64,000 nucleotides of DNA from Angiostrongylus vasorum (Eukaryota; Nematoda; Chromadorea; Rhabditida; Metastrongylidae), in NCBI GenBank assembly GCA_018806985.1, contig JADANN010000364.1, positions 6,305,001-6,369,000 on the forward strand, written 5' to 3'. The notes under the pieces are model-generated. The model was given only the letters and a program-made list of their open reading frames with translations, ran no database searches and was not told where the DNA came from. Positions 12,801-24,316 of this stretch are shown piece by piece. Made by a program: the position numbers and the translations under genes. Numbering within the stretch: position 1 is the first letter of the stretch; every line of letters starts with the position of its first letter.

Positions 12801-15800
12801 ACTGCCCACTGTTAATTTTCGCCCCCAGGGTATGATGTGAAACACAACCGTTATGATGCTGAGGTATTTGCAAAACTTGAACCCAGTTCAGATTCGAACC
12901 CGCGGATACCTTTAGCGTGAGGCCACGTGCTACGCTCTACACCATTGTGGCCCATGCTTTGCATTCCTCCCGGCTAGATTTCTACGTAACACGTGTGCCC
13001 CTGGAGATGGTAATCGCGGGTTCAAATCTGCCCTGGGATCCAAGTTTTGTAAATATCTCATCGTCGTCACCTGTATGGGCGCGTGTGGCGCAGTGGTTTG
13101 AAGCGCCCTGCAACACACACGCGGAATCGACCCTCGCGCCCATGACCCACCAAGCCTTCCATCCCTCCGGGTCGGCAAATTGGTACCAGAGTTGCCTGGA
13201 AGGATAGCAGCACTGGCTTGATACATCAGTAGGCCACCGCGAGTCATTGTAAAGGCCAGATATGCATCCGATCACCTCCGAGCGATGCTTAATAAAGTCG
13301 AATGCATGGCGCATCCCTCAGGGATTGATCAACGCCGCGAGCTCTATCCTTTATCCTTTATCGATCACCAGTATCACCTGCAGTCCCGTTGATCGTCGAG
13401 TGACTCGAGCGGGCGCCGGTAATTTTTTCCATTTTTTCCCTGTCGCGTGCAAAGGTATCTCAGTGGGTTCTTCTCACTTTAGGGAGCATCATACCTTTTT
13501 CTAGGCTGTTCGTGAAGAAGATTTACCATCGGATCGGTGGTCTTCTTGCAGTGCGTTTGACATCCCGAGCAATCCAGTCACTAACGGCTCTTGTCCATCG
13601 GTTTGCATTCATACGCATTCGGTGTCCGGCGCACCTCGTCTTCGACAGTTTGGCTTATAGAACGGTATCTTTAATTTTTAATCGTTGATGCAGCTCAGAG
13701 ATTCGGATCCCGGATCTCTTCCCTTACTTATGTCACACGAGACTCTCCTAGCATCTTCCGCCTTCAATGGAGCTGAGTAATTTTCATCCTGCTTACGCAG
13801 CGAAAAAGTTTCTGATGAATACGCTAAAGCAGGAAGTATCGTGGAGCTGAAAAGGCATGGAGTTGGGTGTTCTTTGTTCTTTTCACTACATCTTCGATGT
13901 TTAAAGCTCCCCAAGTTGCTCGTTTCCTTCTGCTCATCTCAGGTGCTAAGTCGTCCATCATGTTGATTTCCCGACCTAGATAGACACTACTGCAGCATAC
14001 AGAGATATTCGTTTCGTTGAGCGTGAATGGGACATGCGAAACCAATCCTTTGGTTATAAACATCGTTATTGTGAGATAGAGTCGAAGATCAATCTTTCCA
14101 CACGCTTTATCAAAGTCGGCAAGCATTCGTTCTTTCTGGCTAATGTTTGCTGTTATAAGAATGATTTCTTCAGTAAAGTGATGGTGTTATTACCGACCAT
14201 CGATTTTTACTCCCATATTGTCCCACTCCAATGTTCGCATGACGTTCTCGAGGGTGGTGGTTTATAATTTTGGCACAATGGTATCGGCTTGCCTATCCCC
14301 ACTTTTGACGTCGATATTAATATCGTTGCAGAATGGTGACACCCTGGTTGCGAAATTTTAATACAGCTCACGAGGAATCTTTATATACCGCGTAGAGACT
14401 CCCTGATTGTCCAGGGCTTCCATGACTGCTTCTATCTCAACTGAGCCAAGAGCCTTATTTCAATCGATGAAAGTGGGATGGAACCGTCTTTTGTACTCTT
14501 GGGATACTTCAATGAGTCTTGTTATCGTGTGGCTGTGGTCCATCGTACTAAATCCTTTTCGAAACCCTACTTGCTCACTCAAATGGCTGCCTCAAATGGC
14601 TGCCTTTCATCCAGTGTTCTGTCAGTCCTGTTTAGGGATGACGCGAGTGAAAAGTTTGTTGACGACAAACAGCAAGCAGATCGCGCGACAGTTGCTAATA
14701 TCGTGGTGGTCACCTTTTTTTGAACATTAGCCTTGCTGGTTTTCCATTGAGTATGGACCTTGCATTCAGTTAACTAACGTGTGAAGAGCCGAGCCACTGT
14801 GTTTATGAGGACTGACGGAAAGTTCTTCAGGTGTTCAGATCTTATCCTCTACGGACTTGGAGCTGTTCGATTTTTCACCGACGAAATAGCATGTAGGATT
14901 TCGGAAGGAAGAACCGGTGGTGTGACATATCCATACTCGTTTATTTCACATGAGGGAAAGAGGACGTGGCTATTGAAGAAATCTGAGTAGTATTCGTTAA
15001 TAATTTTCTCCACTACCTTTCTGGATGCCGCAACTGCGCCGGGTGGGCGTCGGAGTGCAATCATCTTGGTTTTATAATTGACGAAGTTTCAGTGTGCTTT
15101 GCCAATGCTTTTTCCCAGCCTCTGCAGCTTCGACCATTACTGCTGCTCTGCTCTTCTTATGAACTGATCTTGTTGAGCTTATGCGAGGCTAGCACAAATT
15201 GTCGTTGTCGTTGTTATTGTTGGTAGATGGATGAAGTTTCGTCGATTTCGCCTTTCTCAGAGCCCTGCTGTTACGAGTGCGACTACCCCTTTGTTTAGTT
15301 GAAAAAACATTTCGTTTTGTGTGCACCGCTATGAAGTGCGTAGTAATTTTATTCCAGTGCTCAGCATGAGATCTTCTTTTAGAATTTTTTTTATTCAGCA
15401 TCATAGCGGTAATATTTGCAGTCGTTTGTAAATGTGGAATAAAACATTTTAATGGTGCTGCTCGCCTTTTAAGAAGTATCTACTATAAAAAAGGATAAAG
15501 GATAAAGCTCTCGGCGCTGATCAATTCCTGAGGGATGCGCCAAGCATTCTACCTCATTAAGCCTGGTTTGCAGGGGATTGAATGCATACCTGGCCTTTAC
15601 AATAATTCGCGGTGACCTACCGATGTATTGAGACAGTACTGCTATCCTTCCAGACAACTCTGGTACCGATTTGCCGACACCGGAGGGATGGAAAGGGAAG
15701 GCATGGTTGGCCACGGCGCAAGGGATCGATTCCGCGTGTGTGTTGCAGGGCGCCTCCGACCACTGCCCCACACACTCCCTTGTCTTCTATGAAGAGCAAA

Positions 15801-18800
15801 ACATATTGTCAGCATCATCTACGGCTGCTATAATTGGAAAGAAAACGTTTCTAAATCGCTAATGCTTACTCCACTTTCTAATTATCAATAAAAAACTTTC
15901 TATGTTAGTGAATCGAAAGCACTTTTTTTCAGAGAGCAATTTGTTTCGACTTCACGCTTTTATTTGTGGCAACTGGTCGCCTTGCAGGAACAAATGCTGG
16001 TCCATTCCTACTGTTAACATACAGTGCTACATTCGTTTCTTCAATCTTGTTGGCTACAAACAATTTTCTTTATAAATACTTTCAACTATGCAGGTAAGTC
16101 TTACTTCCATAAATCAATTAAAAAAGCCGAGAACAGAAATCAAGCTTGTGCATTTTTTCACTTCCATGTTAAACCGTGCCCTTACCTTAATGCCACTGAA
16201 GTAAATCCTTTGAGTTCGCTCTATCAATATTTACTTATGGCAAAAAAAAACTTAAAAAGTGTCAAAAAATAGTTCCATAGGAAAATTGACTCCTTTGAAT
16301 AAAGAGGTCGTATTTCCGACAAGTTTGCAATGAATAAAATGTTAACGAATAGAGAATGCATCGATTTTTTGTGAATGTATCCCTCTTGCAGCAGTGCTTC
16401 TGGCATAAATAATGGTGGTGCGATAGAATCAGCATGTATGACTTAACATTTTTTTCTTAAGAAAACGTTTGCGATTGGATACAACTAGCCTTGTTATTTC
16501 CTGTCAAATATCATAACAAGCGACTTTCAAGAGATTTAGTTTATTGGTCACTGCCAAAGCTAAGAGAGATTCGGCCCAGGAGAGGAGATTACTAGTTTCT
16601 AGTGTTGTAAACTGATAATTGATTGGATTTTGATCTTTTAAGGCGGTCATCTCTACACGTCTACACATCTAAATGGATCATTCTGGTCATTATAGTAAAT
16701 TTTGCTCTGATTATGAATTGGCTGCTGATGAATATACTCTGTGGCTGGCCGTCTAAAGAATTTGTACTTATGGTCAGAGATTATGCGTTAGCGTCATATC
16801 GATTCGAGTTAATCAATTCCACTTTTATGGGCATTTCGATGAGAGTGGGTTTTCGTTCTAGTTTTAGTTCCTTTTTTCATACTTAATTACCTGAAGGATA
16901 GACAACAAAGGGTGACTGTAGCGCAGTGGGTAGATGTCGCTCTTAATGCACCTTGGATCCGCAGAGGGTGCGATTACAAGCGGCGAGTAAATCGATCTCT
17001 CCAACGCTCCTTAGTCGGTATTTGGTCCCCAGACTTGTCTGAGACATTAGTTCATCGCAAGTCATCTTTATTGTCAAGACAGTCAAGATATGAAAGCGAA
17101 TCCCCCCAAGCAGTAAATAACCCCAGTCGCTTCACACCTTCCTTGTTGGAGAAGGAGATTTAAAGTGGAAGGAAGAGTGTGTCACCATCAAAAGAGGGGA
17201 GAAGAGGGGGAGACATAGGATTTCTGGCCTTTCTCGAAGCGTAAAGGGGATTTTTGCGGCGAACGACTTCTATTATGGAAAAGAAACACATAGACAGGTA
17301 GAAAACCGCGAAATCTGAGACATTGTTCGTCATTATTGAGTGAAATGACAAGAATTGCAAAGGTTGCTTTGACAACGCTTCCGTCGTATGTCGCTGATCT
17401 GCAGAGCGACGTGTCTAGCTTTTGTAAGAACAGACACCTTCAGCTGTTGGCGATGTACCGTATTGGCATCCATATGAAGTGCCATTTGACTAGAACTATG
17501 AAGTTTATTAGAATCTATAGCCTATATTAAGATTATCGAATTTGTTGAGCGTTCCAGCGATCTCTAGCGGAAGGAAACCTAAGGGGCAGCTTTAATCACT
17601 TTCGGCTGTTCCGTTGAGGCAGCTTTCTTATAAACGACGTCAATTACTACTTTCATCATCGATACTTGATAAGGTTTCTCCCTTAATCCTGTCCCTTGAT
17701 TTCTACGGGAAAAAATACATAGAAGTGTTGCGTTTATAATGTGGCAATCTGGTTAATTCATTACTTAAGCATCAGAGAAAGATATTCTGCACGAGCATCA
17801 TCGCACTGGAGCCTGTAGCGCAGTAGTTAGAGTCGCCATGCAATATATATGTGGTTATGGGCTTGATTCCACACCCGTTGTTCATCAAGTCGTCCACTAT
17901 TCGGGATCAAAATATTGCTAGGATGCTTGTTTAGGAGGAGAGCAGCACTGCCTTGATACAACGATAGGCCGCCGCATTCCATTTTATAAGTCGAATATGC
18001 ATCCAATTATCCTTAAGATGTTACGAATGGGATTCAGTGAATGGGGCAGCCCTTACGTTGATCAGCATAGAGCACTCATCCTTTATCTTTTATATATAGA
18101 TTCAGGCATACTGTTGCGATAAACACAGTGGTACAATTCTTTTGCTTAAAACTAGAGTGAAATTTCAGCTTCTTCCCGTACCATCGATGTTCTCACTTCT
18201 GGTCGAATCATTATTGATGGTACTCGTGGTTGGCTTTATTTCACTACTGTGCGCGATAAAAATTCATTTCTATCTCAAGCACAACTCAATGAGTGCTCAA
18301 ACGAAACAAATGCACCGAAAAACCTTGATTTTATTATCACTCCAGGTACGTTCCTCTCGAAATCATGAAAAAAATCGTTGTAAACTATTGTCTCTATGTG
18401 GACTTTTTAGTTATTGCCTTTCACAAGTTTTAACGGCAGGGTAGTATGTGTGGAACAACCACAATGGTGCTGAGATATTTGCAAAACTCCGAACCGCATG
18501 TGTCTGCGGTGGGGAACGATGATCTGAATTGCTGATGGCAGTGATCGATAGAACTAGATGAGAGACAGGCGAAACGAATGACCCGCATGGTGCGGTGGTG
18601 AACGCGTTATCCCCCGGAAACGATAATAGCTCTTTCGTTCCCCACCGCAGACACCTGCGGTCCAGTGTTTTGCAAGTATCTCAGCATCATTATGGTTATT
18701 GTTTCTACGTTTAGCTTTTTTTCTACTATTTTTAGTAATAAAATATTACGTGGAATATAACCATAAGATGCTTATAAATTTGCAAGGGACATCTGGTGTC

Positions 18801-19907
18801 TGCAGTGGAGAACGAACACACTACTATCCTTTCCGGGGGCTAACGCGTTCACCACCATACCATGCTAGTCCTTGGTTTCGCCTTTCTCTGAGCCGTGTTA
18901 TTGACCTATAGGTGCTATCAGCAATCATTCGTCAACTTTCTTTTTTAAACTTTTTATTTACTGCCAGTTATTCTTTCACGGCAAGGCATGCTGTGAAATA
19001 TAACCACTATGATGCTGAGGCACTTGCAAAACTTGAATCCCAGGCTAGCTTACCCGCAACTACCTTTTCCACGAGCTCACCTGTTATCCAGTGCACCACT
19101 GAGGGCTTTACTTTGCTTTGCCCTTTTCCCAATGAGTTGCTTTTACCCTAACGGTGCCATCAGGAATCACCCATCAACGGGAATGTTCTGCTGAGCACAA
19201 ATCGGCACTGGACCCAATTAAGCTGAGGCTATTGTTCGGTAATGAAAGAATATCTTTTAAACAATGTTTCATTCAGCTTTCAGTTAAGAGTTCGATACCA
19301 TTCCATTCAATGAAAGTTGAAGTACATTAGTCGTGGTGGCAGATTACTACAAACACTAGTCCCGTATTTGTAGACTTGCGAGATGTTTTATCTCTTTACG
19401 AATGCATTCTGGAGATAGTGAACTGATTAGACATAACTTATCGTTATGAGAAGAATTCATTCACCTGGAAACATATATGCTCTCTGTTTAGTAAAATAGT
19501 GGCTCCATATGGCTATTCCTCAGCTTTCTTTCGTATTCCGATGTGGTTTAAGTGCTAGAATGTTACATGTCCGTCAAGTATTACTGTTAGGCAGTTGAAG
19601 CGTTGTCGGATTTCAGCTAGCCTCTTTCAATGCAATAGTTTTCAGACTGCATGCCCATTCCTTCTTCTACATGTTCCTCTCTACACGATGTACATGCTAC
19701 TTTTTTACCGGCATCACCAGTTCAAAGTCAATCAACGATATGATCGGCACCTCAATGTCACTGTTCCCGTTTATTTCTCCTTTGCTAACACTAATTTTCA
19801 CGGATGATTTCCGAAATTTTGTTCTGATGAAGTTCTTTATGATAATAGGCAGTCAAAAAAGAAACAACGATGACTATTTCAAAAATCAAAACGTGTTGGT
19901 AAAGTAA
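6832..19907 (+). CDS. Str-superfamily chemoreceptor (7TM GPCR), possibly frameshifted
   Basis: Nematode-specific serpentine receptor of the plasma membrane, probably of chemosensory neurons. Exons: about 6832-7074 (TM1-TM2; FGMNLLLVYVFLRCPLRAA), 15933-16093 (TM3; LLATNNFLYKYFQLCR), 16643-16844 (TM4; GWPSKEFVLMVRDYALASY), 18169-18345 (TM5 and loop; NSMSAQTKQMHRKTLILLSL), 19646-19907 (TM6-TM7; MSLFPFISPLLTLIF). Phases agree at every junction (0, 2, 0, 0) and all sites are GT-AG. Total about 350 residues, usual for the Str family. No ATG lies in frame before TM1, so a first exon upstream of 6832 is missing. The T6 run at 19701-19706 has one T too many: removing one joins TMYMLLF to TGITSSKSINDM. 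Intron 1 (8.9 kb) carries SINEs and an antisense RTE. Family: confident; functional state: uncertain. Confidence 0.78.
7172..7558 (+). mobile_element. SINE family 1 in receptor intron
   Basis: Complete-looking copy: head ATCGTAGTGGTAGTGATG, B-box-like TAGTTCGATTGCGCTCC, body ending GCTGGAATCCGCACAGTAGA, A-rich tail. Starts about 100 bp after the TM1-TM2 exon of the receptor. Confidence 0.8.
7560..7830 (+). mobile_element. SINE family 1, 5'-truncated, abutting the previous copy
   Basis: Starts within the B box (GGTGCTGGTTCGACG) directly after the A-rich tail of the copy at 7172-7558, giving a head-to-tail pair. Body words CAGCATTCAACGACGTT and CCGAAACCACACGCGAAAAG are shared with the family. 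Confidence 0.75.
8262..8665 (+). mobile_element. SINE family 1, third copy in the same intron
   Basis: Starts at the B box (GAGCTGGTTCGATCCCGCC). Includes GGACGATGGATACGACGAAA and TTGGATCCACACTGCAGA. Diverged in the middle. Confidence 0.7.
8680..9950. other. Receptor intron sequence, nothing recognised
   Basis: AT-rich, short frames only; the longest (about 70 codons) have no recognised motif. Confidence 0.4.
9955..10330 (-). repeat. Interspersed repeat family C
   Basis: Shares CTTCACTGGTTG, GAGATTTGCCACCATGC, GGCTTCCTGATGGAG and GACTCCTTCTCAGC with segments at 25415-25810 and 41915-42300 (same orientation) and 31066-31480 (inverted). The left edge carries short TACTT/GGAT repeats, like the 3' tail of an element lying on the minus strand. 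No conserved open frame. Confidence 0.75.
10420..11200. other. Receptor intron sequence, nothing recognised
   Basis: No convincing repeat or coding motif; the minus-strand frame at its right end runs into the old RTE fragment. Confidence 0.35.
11215..11715 (-). mobile_element. Old RTE-like reverse transcriptase fragment, copy 6
   Basis: Minus-strand frames, heavily decayed. At 11713-11507, KKDLHDNDNFRLISC then FLTKVILTTVEDSC matches the RTE block [18 protein letters not shown]...FTRVILNR. Further on, HLLTFTDQKKP resembles LTFxDYEKAF, and FHDGITVDVRFSQGN resembles FYNDITVDVKRGVRQGD. It is more diverged from copies 1-5 than those are from each other, so probably an older or different RTE subfamily. 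Confidence 0.6.
11715..11850. mobile_element. Half copy of the inverted-repeat MITE
   Basis: Contains GTGATTGATCTGGGGAGC and GGTCCGGAGTTTTGCAA, ending TAATACCCTGCC as in other right termini of the family. Confidence 0.7.
11850..12800. other. Receptor intron sequence, nothing recognised
   Basis: No frame with a recognised motif and no repeat shared with the rest of the window. Confidence 0.4.
12830..13072. repeat. Inverted-repeat element with tRNA-like interior
   Basis: Left arm ATGATGCTGAGGTATTTGCA and right arm CAAGTTTTGTAAATATCTCA are inverted copies; a further pair is GATTCGAACCCGCGG and CGCGGGTTCAAATC. GGTTCGAATC on the minus strand looks like a pol III B box. A related left half lies at 18975-19215. 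Confidence 0.65.
13076..13375 (+). mobile_element. tRNA-headed SINE, family 2
   Basis: Starts GCGCGTGTGGCGCAGTGG, an excellent pol III A box, with the B-box-like GGAATCGACCC 45 bases on. The body has GGATAGCAGCACTGGCTTGA, CCGCGAGTCATTGTAAAGGC and GCGCATCCCTCAGGGATTGA, and ends in TATCCTTTATCC repeats. Further copies are near 15.6, 17.9, 29.4, 31.7, 43.1, 45.1, 55.6, 56.3 and 63.9 kb. Confidence 0.85.
13380..15178 (-). mobile_element. RTE retrotransposon copy 2, 5'-truncated, antisense in receptor intron
   Basis: Reads on the minus strand from the linker (AAVMVEAAEAGKK near 15140) through reverse transcriptase (ILHAISSVKNRTAPSP near 14860; [19 protein letters not shown] near 14110) to the C-terminal domain (WGALNIEDVVKRTKNTQL; LPALAYSSETFSLRKQDEN near 13830). 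The 3' end is the conserved CGAGTCACTCGA then GGTGATAC tail, directly beside a SINE. The endonuclease is absent and frameshifts are frequent. Orientation is opposite to the host receptor gene. Confidence 0.88.
15483..15790 (-). mobile_element. SINE family 2, minus strand
   Basis: Reverse complement shows GTGTGGGGCAGTGGTCGGAG at the head and the family body and tail (AGGATAAAGGATAAAG at the left edge on the plus strand). Lies about 150 bp upstream of the TM3 exon of the receptor. Confidence 0.85.
16910..17060 (+). repeat. tRNA-like SINE head
   Basis: GACTGTAGCGCAGTGGGTAG matches a pol III A box; the B box (GGTGCGATTACAA) is degenerate. CCCAGACTTGTCTGAG recalls CCAGACTTGTCTGGGA of SINE family 2. 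Not a functional tRNA gene. Confidence 0.5.
17812..18095 (+). mobile_element. SINE family 2 in receptor intron
   Basis: A box CTGTAGCGCAGTAGTTAGAG, B box GGCTTGATTCC, then CAGCACTGCCTTGATACA and a CATCCTTTATC tail. Ends about 75 bp before the TM5 exon. Confidence 0.75.
18440..18715. mobile_element. Inverted-repeat MITE, compact copy
   Basis: GCGGTGGGGAACGA and TCGTTCCCCACCGC are inverted; outer arms GATATTTGCAAAACTCCG and GTGTTTTGCAAGTATCTC close the hairpin. Lies between the TM5 and TM6 exons of the receptor. Confidence 0.8.
18765..18935. mobile_element. MITE fragment of the same family
   Basis: Contains GTCTGCAGTGGAGAACGAA, CGCGTTCACCACCATACCAT and GTGCTATCAGCAATCA; the right arm is missing. 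Confidence 0.65.
18975..19215. repeat. Fragment related to the inverted-repeat element at 12.8 kb
   Basis: ACTATGATGCTGAGGCACTTG and CAAAACTTGAATCCCAG match the left arm at 12.8 kb; the right end resembles the MITE interior (GTGCCATCAGGAATCACC). Confidence 0.5.
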
Positions 19908-19955
19908 AGCCCCCAGCCTCATAATTTTGTTAGAAGAATCTCTCATTCATAATTA

Positions 19956-20041
19956 TGATGGTGATGATGATGAAGATGATGAGGATGAGGATAAGATGAT
20001 GATGAGGATGATGATGAGGATGATGATGAGGATGATGATGA
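19956..20041 (+). repeat. GAT-rich simple repeat just after the receptor stop
   Basis: Runs of GATGATGAGGAT units. It begins about 50 bp after the receptor stop codon (19905-19907), so it probably lies in the 3' UTR. Confidence 0.9.
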
Positions 20042-20244
20042 AGCTGCTCCTCCTGTGTTTCATTGTACTTGTAACCTTCATACTTAGAATGAAGAAACCT
20101 TTTACTCAACTTAGAATTTATGATGTTCACTCCACGTTCAACTGACATAAACAATCAAGATGAGCTGTACATTTTTAGTAACCTAGTAGAACATAAATCT
20201 ACTTGTTGAGACGTTTTTGTTCTATAGCAATTACTGCCGTTTAT

Positions 20245-20345
20245 TACCTCAATGGTTCTGAGATGTTTGCAAAATTCCGGACCGCAGGTGTCTGCGGTTC
20301 ACCGGTGCTACTATGCGGACCCTTCGTTTCGCTTGTCTCCCAACA
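20245..20345. mobile_element. MITE left half
   Basis: GGTTCTGAGATGTTTGC, GGACCGCAGGTGTCTGCGG and CCCTTCGTTTCGCTTGTCT, then the similarity stops. Confidence 0.65.
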
Positions 20346-20439
20346 ACTATGGCATATATTTTGAACAAATGATATCCGCATCTCAGCAGTCGTTCACAAG
20401 GACAGTGTTTAGTAATTCTTATTTGGCCGCTCACTCTAT

Positions 20440-20905
20440 ATGATCTGTCCGAATCAGCTTGCTACATCATCGTCCAGACGTCTGGTTCATGTAATCAAGG
20501 ATGAGCCTTTTCTGGACAGACACGAAAACGCCGGGTATCTAGTTATCTACGGAAGTTTACACTTTGTCGTCATATGTCTCATGAACATCGGCACTTCTAC
20601 TCACTTGGCTTTCCCGTTGACAGATAGGTAATGCGCGTATGCGGGAATTGAGGCAAATATTTCACTATGCAGTTTTTTGCGTAGTAGATACGTGGTTGAG
20701 TTGGTGCTTGGGATCACCTCCTAGGCTTCCCCCAGAGGTAGGTACCGACCGTCGTGCATCGGTTAGTAGCTGGCGAATAATATTCTTCCAGAACCATAAC
20801 TCTCCATTGACGGCAGCGTTCCCTTTAATGAATGGACCATCGATCGCACACGATCTGAGTCCGAGTTCTTATACCACCACTTCTTTCAAACAAAAAGTAA
20901 AATAG
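20440..20905 (+). other. Two adjacent open frames, unrecognised
   Basis: Frames at 20440-20631 and 20639-20905 lie close together. The first has a hydrophobic stretch (LVIYGSLHFVVICLMNI). I recognise neither, and see no flanking splice sites that would tie them to a gene. Could be chance frames. Confidence 0.2.
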
Positions 20906-22255
20906 TGCACATTTCTAGTATGACTAGTATGCATTTAGCACGTTACTTTGATGAAGTGCGTGTGATTCACTATAAACTGCTAAATTTATCAGAAGAGCTT
21001 CGTGATTGATTCACTATAAGAATGCCACTTTTCTTCGATTAGATCATATAAAGTGCTCTTAAAGATGAAGGTTAATGACAAAAAAGGGCTAATCTGCAAC
21101 CCCTATACCTCTCTCCTACAAACACTTAAGCAGCATCATGAAACAACCATGATGGTAACAGCCATGGCCAGCTCGCGGTAATTGAAAACAAAAGCTGCAC
21201 AGAAGCTAACCCATCATGAAAATACAATTACACCATTGCAGGTTCGAAGCTATCATTATGAAATCAAATAAAAGCATTAAGTCGCAGGAGATCCTTGGCA
21301 AGCGCTCTTAGTCAACTATCGATTTTGTAGATAGCTGCCCTAGGGTGGAGATGAGAAATCAGTAGAAATAGCGTGCACTACACGCATGGTCGGTATGATT
21401 CCATTTCGATCCACTTAAGTGTCCAGTTCCTTTGAATTGTCGGTAAAATGGTAGCAACGTGGTGAAGACGTAGGAATGCTCCAGTTGGGGGAATTCCAGC
21501 ATTCCAGGGAAACCAACTCGGTTAGCATTTACCGATTTTCATGAAGAAGATAAAATTCAAAGTAGCATATTAAATCACACGGAAATCTGAACGCTTTCAT
21601 GGACAAGGGAATATAATGAACCAAATGAAAAAGTGCTGAGAGTGGCACAGTGTGTGAGCTCGGGTCATGTAGATAAATGTACAGACAATTCTTGATCGCC
21701 TTTGCGTCATCTTGAGTATGTCTTCCACTAATATCCGTCCACTACCTCTGCACTTGAGCGATGTATCTCCAAACTTCAAAGCGTACCGCCAGCTAGGCAC
21801 GCCCTTGCAACGAAAGGCGTCCAGCGGTGCTTATGGGCTTTCAAATTTCAGGCGAATAATTGATCCAAAAATGCGAAACAGATTTATCTTTTTAACAAAA
21901 CTTGCAAAAATTACTTCAGAAAAATATTCAAGGATATAGGTAAGTTACAAATAATTTAAAATAAGGACTTGCGTTTAAGTCAACCTGTAAAGACATCCAG
22001 AAAGTGATGGCTCTGCAGCACTGCTTTCTACGACGTATTCTCAGTGGAGTGATAAGGCACCCATTTTTTAGAACTTTTTCCCACCCTACAAAACAATTTC
22101 AGGTCCTGAGGGCTACTTGGTTTCAAAATGCAGAATTTAAGTGACCAACTTGTTTCTCAAATACAGATCTACGAATCCCTTGAAAAAAATTTCCCGATAA
22201 GAAACGATGAGCATTCAGCTTGTTTCATGTACTGGAAAAAATTCTTGTACATTAT
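20906..22255. other. Intergenic, nothing recognised
   Basis: AT-rich, short frames only; no repeat shared with the rest of the window. Confidence 0.4.
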
Positions 22256-22261
22256 GGAATG

Positions 22262-23165
22262 ATCTCTAGACAATTAAATAGGCAATCCTTCATCTCGTTG
22301 AGCTTTGCTCACATTTGCGTCTGTTTCTGTTGATCTGCCAATCAACCCTCTCATTTATGCGTAAAATTTTCCGGCCAGTCTAAAGATTGAACAGCTCAGG
22401 GACTCCTTTGAGAAGGCCACAAAGTGCAGAATCGTGAAGCCATACATGCGTATTGTTCCAGTGTATTGCATAAGGAGTTAGAAGATGGTTTGTATAGCGG
22501 AGTCATTCAACACGTTTCTATAAAGGGCGGTAACGTCAAAGGATTCCATCACACATGTGCTTTTAAGATGTGCGCTACGTAGACAATCCAGGAGTGCTCA
22601 TAAGATGGGTTGGAAAGTGTTTCAACAATTGGGTTAGTATTAAGATTAAAAGCCATGTTGTTTTCTGCTTTGTCCGTCCATCTTCACGGCTTATGATGCT
22701 TCTAACCAACCGTGAAGAATGATGGATCGGTAGAAGCAAGATCATCAGTGGTTACTAACCTACTAGTTTTGACAAGCGAATATAAGGCGGAATATGTTGG
22801 TAGTTCAGTTTTTTGGGAGTTTCTTCTGAAAATATGCGAAAATTGGTGTCTACATCGTTGGGGTCTTGCTGTTTAACGAGATGACAAGTAGGTGTTGGTA
22901 ATGCCTCCACTTTTTGTTCTTCGTCCCCGTATAACGTTTCTAGTAATTTTGTAGCGAAGTCGATCTTGGAGCTCGTGCAATTTGCATGCTATACCACGCA
23001 AAGTTTCCTTAGACATGGATTGCGCCGTTGAGAAAACTGGACCCAATTCCAATAGCGAGCGATCGCCGTCAGATAGGGTCATGTCTCCTAACACCGTGAC
23101 CCATGATTTTTTTGCTGTGTTATCGATCCTAGTTTTATTCTTAAGACATTTGTAAACGGTGTCTT
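22262..23165 (-). mobile_element. Penelope-like element, N-terminal half (decayed)
   Basis: Minus-strand frame starting near 23165: KSWVTVLGDMTLSDGDRSLL, then LRGIACKLHELQDRLRYKIT, matching in type the N-terminal part of worm Penelope-like polyproteins. It decays into the start of the reverse transcriptase; near 22370 GKFYA-stop-MRGLIG parallels SKYYAQVRGLAM of the neighbouring copy. Together with the 23195-24316 fragment it forms a head-to-tail partial pair, a common arrangement for these elements. Confidence 0.6.
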
Positions 23166-23194
23166 CTCACACCAAAACATCAGCTTTAAATACT

Positions 23195-24316
23195 ATGTGA
23201 GATCACGCGTAACAAAGAGTTATTCCTCTCTGCTGTTCATTTTCGGTTTCCTAGAATTTACGCAGAATGATTCGGGAGTTTTGCGTGCTGAAGTCTTCGA
23301 TTCTTGTGCGAGGATGGTAACTTCTACTTCAAAATCTTCTGCTTTATGTCACTGTGTCGTATATAAGCTTAGTGGAGTATGGTTTAACACTAAGTTTACC
23401 GATGAGATGTTCTTTTTTAGGGAGCTAGAGTAGTCTACCTGTTTAACCAATGTGTTCGTTCCTGCACGATTCAAAAGAGATTAGATAAACCGTATTCGAA
23501 CTCCTGCAACCAGATTCTCCAGCGTTAGCACATGTTCTGCAATTCAGACGGTTACAAGGGGCTTAGGCACTGAGGTGATTTCTTTCAGTGTTCGGTGGTA
23601 TTTCAGTTACTGTCACCGAATTCTCTAGGTCGGTCCTTTTTAAACAACGTTTTATAGCCGCAGTTATTTCGTTTGAATTGAAGGGCAAGATAAACGGGAC
23701 TTTATTATCACTAGAAGGGGCTTGGGTTTTCCTACACACCTATCCAAAGGAGCTACACTTTTTGTAGCCAATGGAAATGGCTATTTGCCGCGCCAACTTC
23801 CTGGATTCCTGCTCCTGCTCTCTTTCTGTGCACACGTCGGTGGCTGTTCGAAAAATGTTTCGCACAAACGCCCTTTTTGTGTGAGAAGGGATGTAATAAA
23901 CCAGTGTGCTTTTACTACTTAGCTTTCTGTACCATTTCGTGATGCAGTGCTTTTTGGAATAGGTTAATTTGAACGTTCAGTGGTGGAAGCCAGTTTTCCT
24001 TCGGTTTCTCTCAGGTAAACTTAATATACTATAACTGTTCATTCAATGGCTCAAAACATTTCTTCATTACCTCTTGCGCTGAGCAAATAACAAAAGGATC
24101 ATCTATATAACTACAGTAAAGTGACGGTCCGGAATCGGCTACTGGTGCTTCCATCTTAGACATATATGCAATAATGGCAAGCCTTTGTGTCAGTCGCTGC
24201 TTCATTGCCAACCCTCTCACTTGTGCGTAATATTTTGACCCGAAGATTTCAATTGCGAAAATTCGAACACCTTTAAGTAAATCGCAAAACACAGCTTCAA
24301 GAAGGTATAGAAACAC
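23195..24316 (-). mobile_element. Penelope-like element: RT core to GIY-YIG endonuclease (decayed)
   Basis: Minus strand. The RT palm is at 24316-24029 (VRGLAMKQRL; catalytic SYIDDPFVICSAQEVMKKC near 24100). Then REKPKENWLPPLNVQ near 23990, followed by a Cys-bearing segment and the nuclease signature TVYLISFESC...EHIG-stop-TGRL near 23490-23440 (GIY-YIG type). The C-terminal block (ARKTPESF, then RKPKMNSREE) ends near 23200. Several stops. When active such an element would encode a reverse transcriptase and a single-strand nicking nuclease. Family identification rests on the GIY-YIG order after the RT. Confidence 0.7.

Noticed and set aside
13076..13150. tRNA gene suggested by the A and B boxes
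   Set aside because: No cloverleaf closes, and the same head is followed by the same non-tRNA body at many places; it is a SINE.
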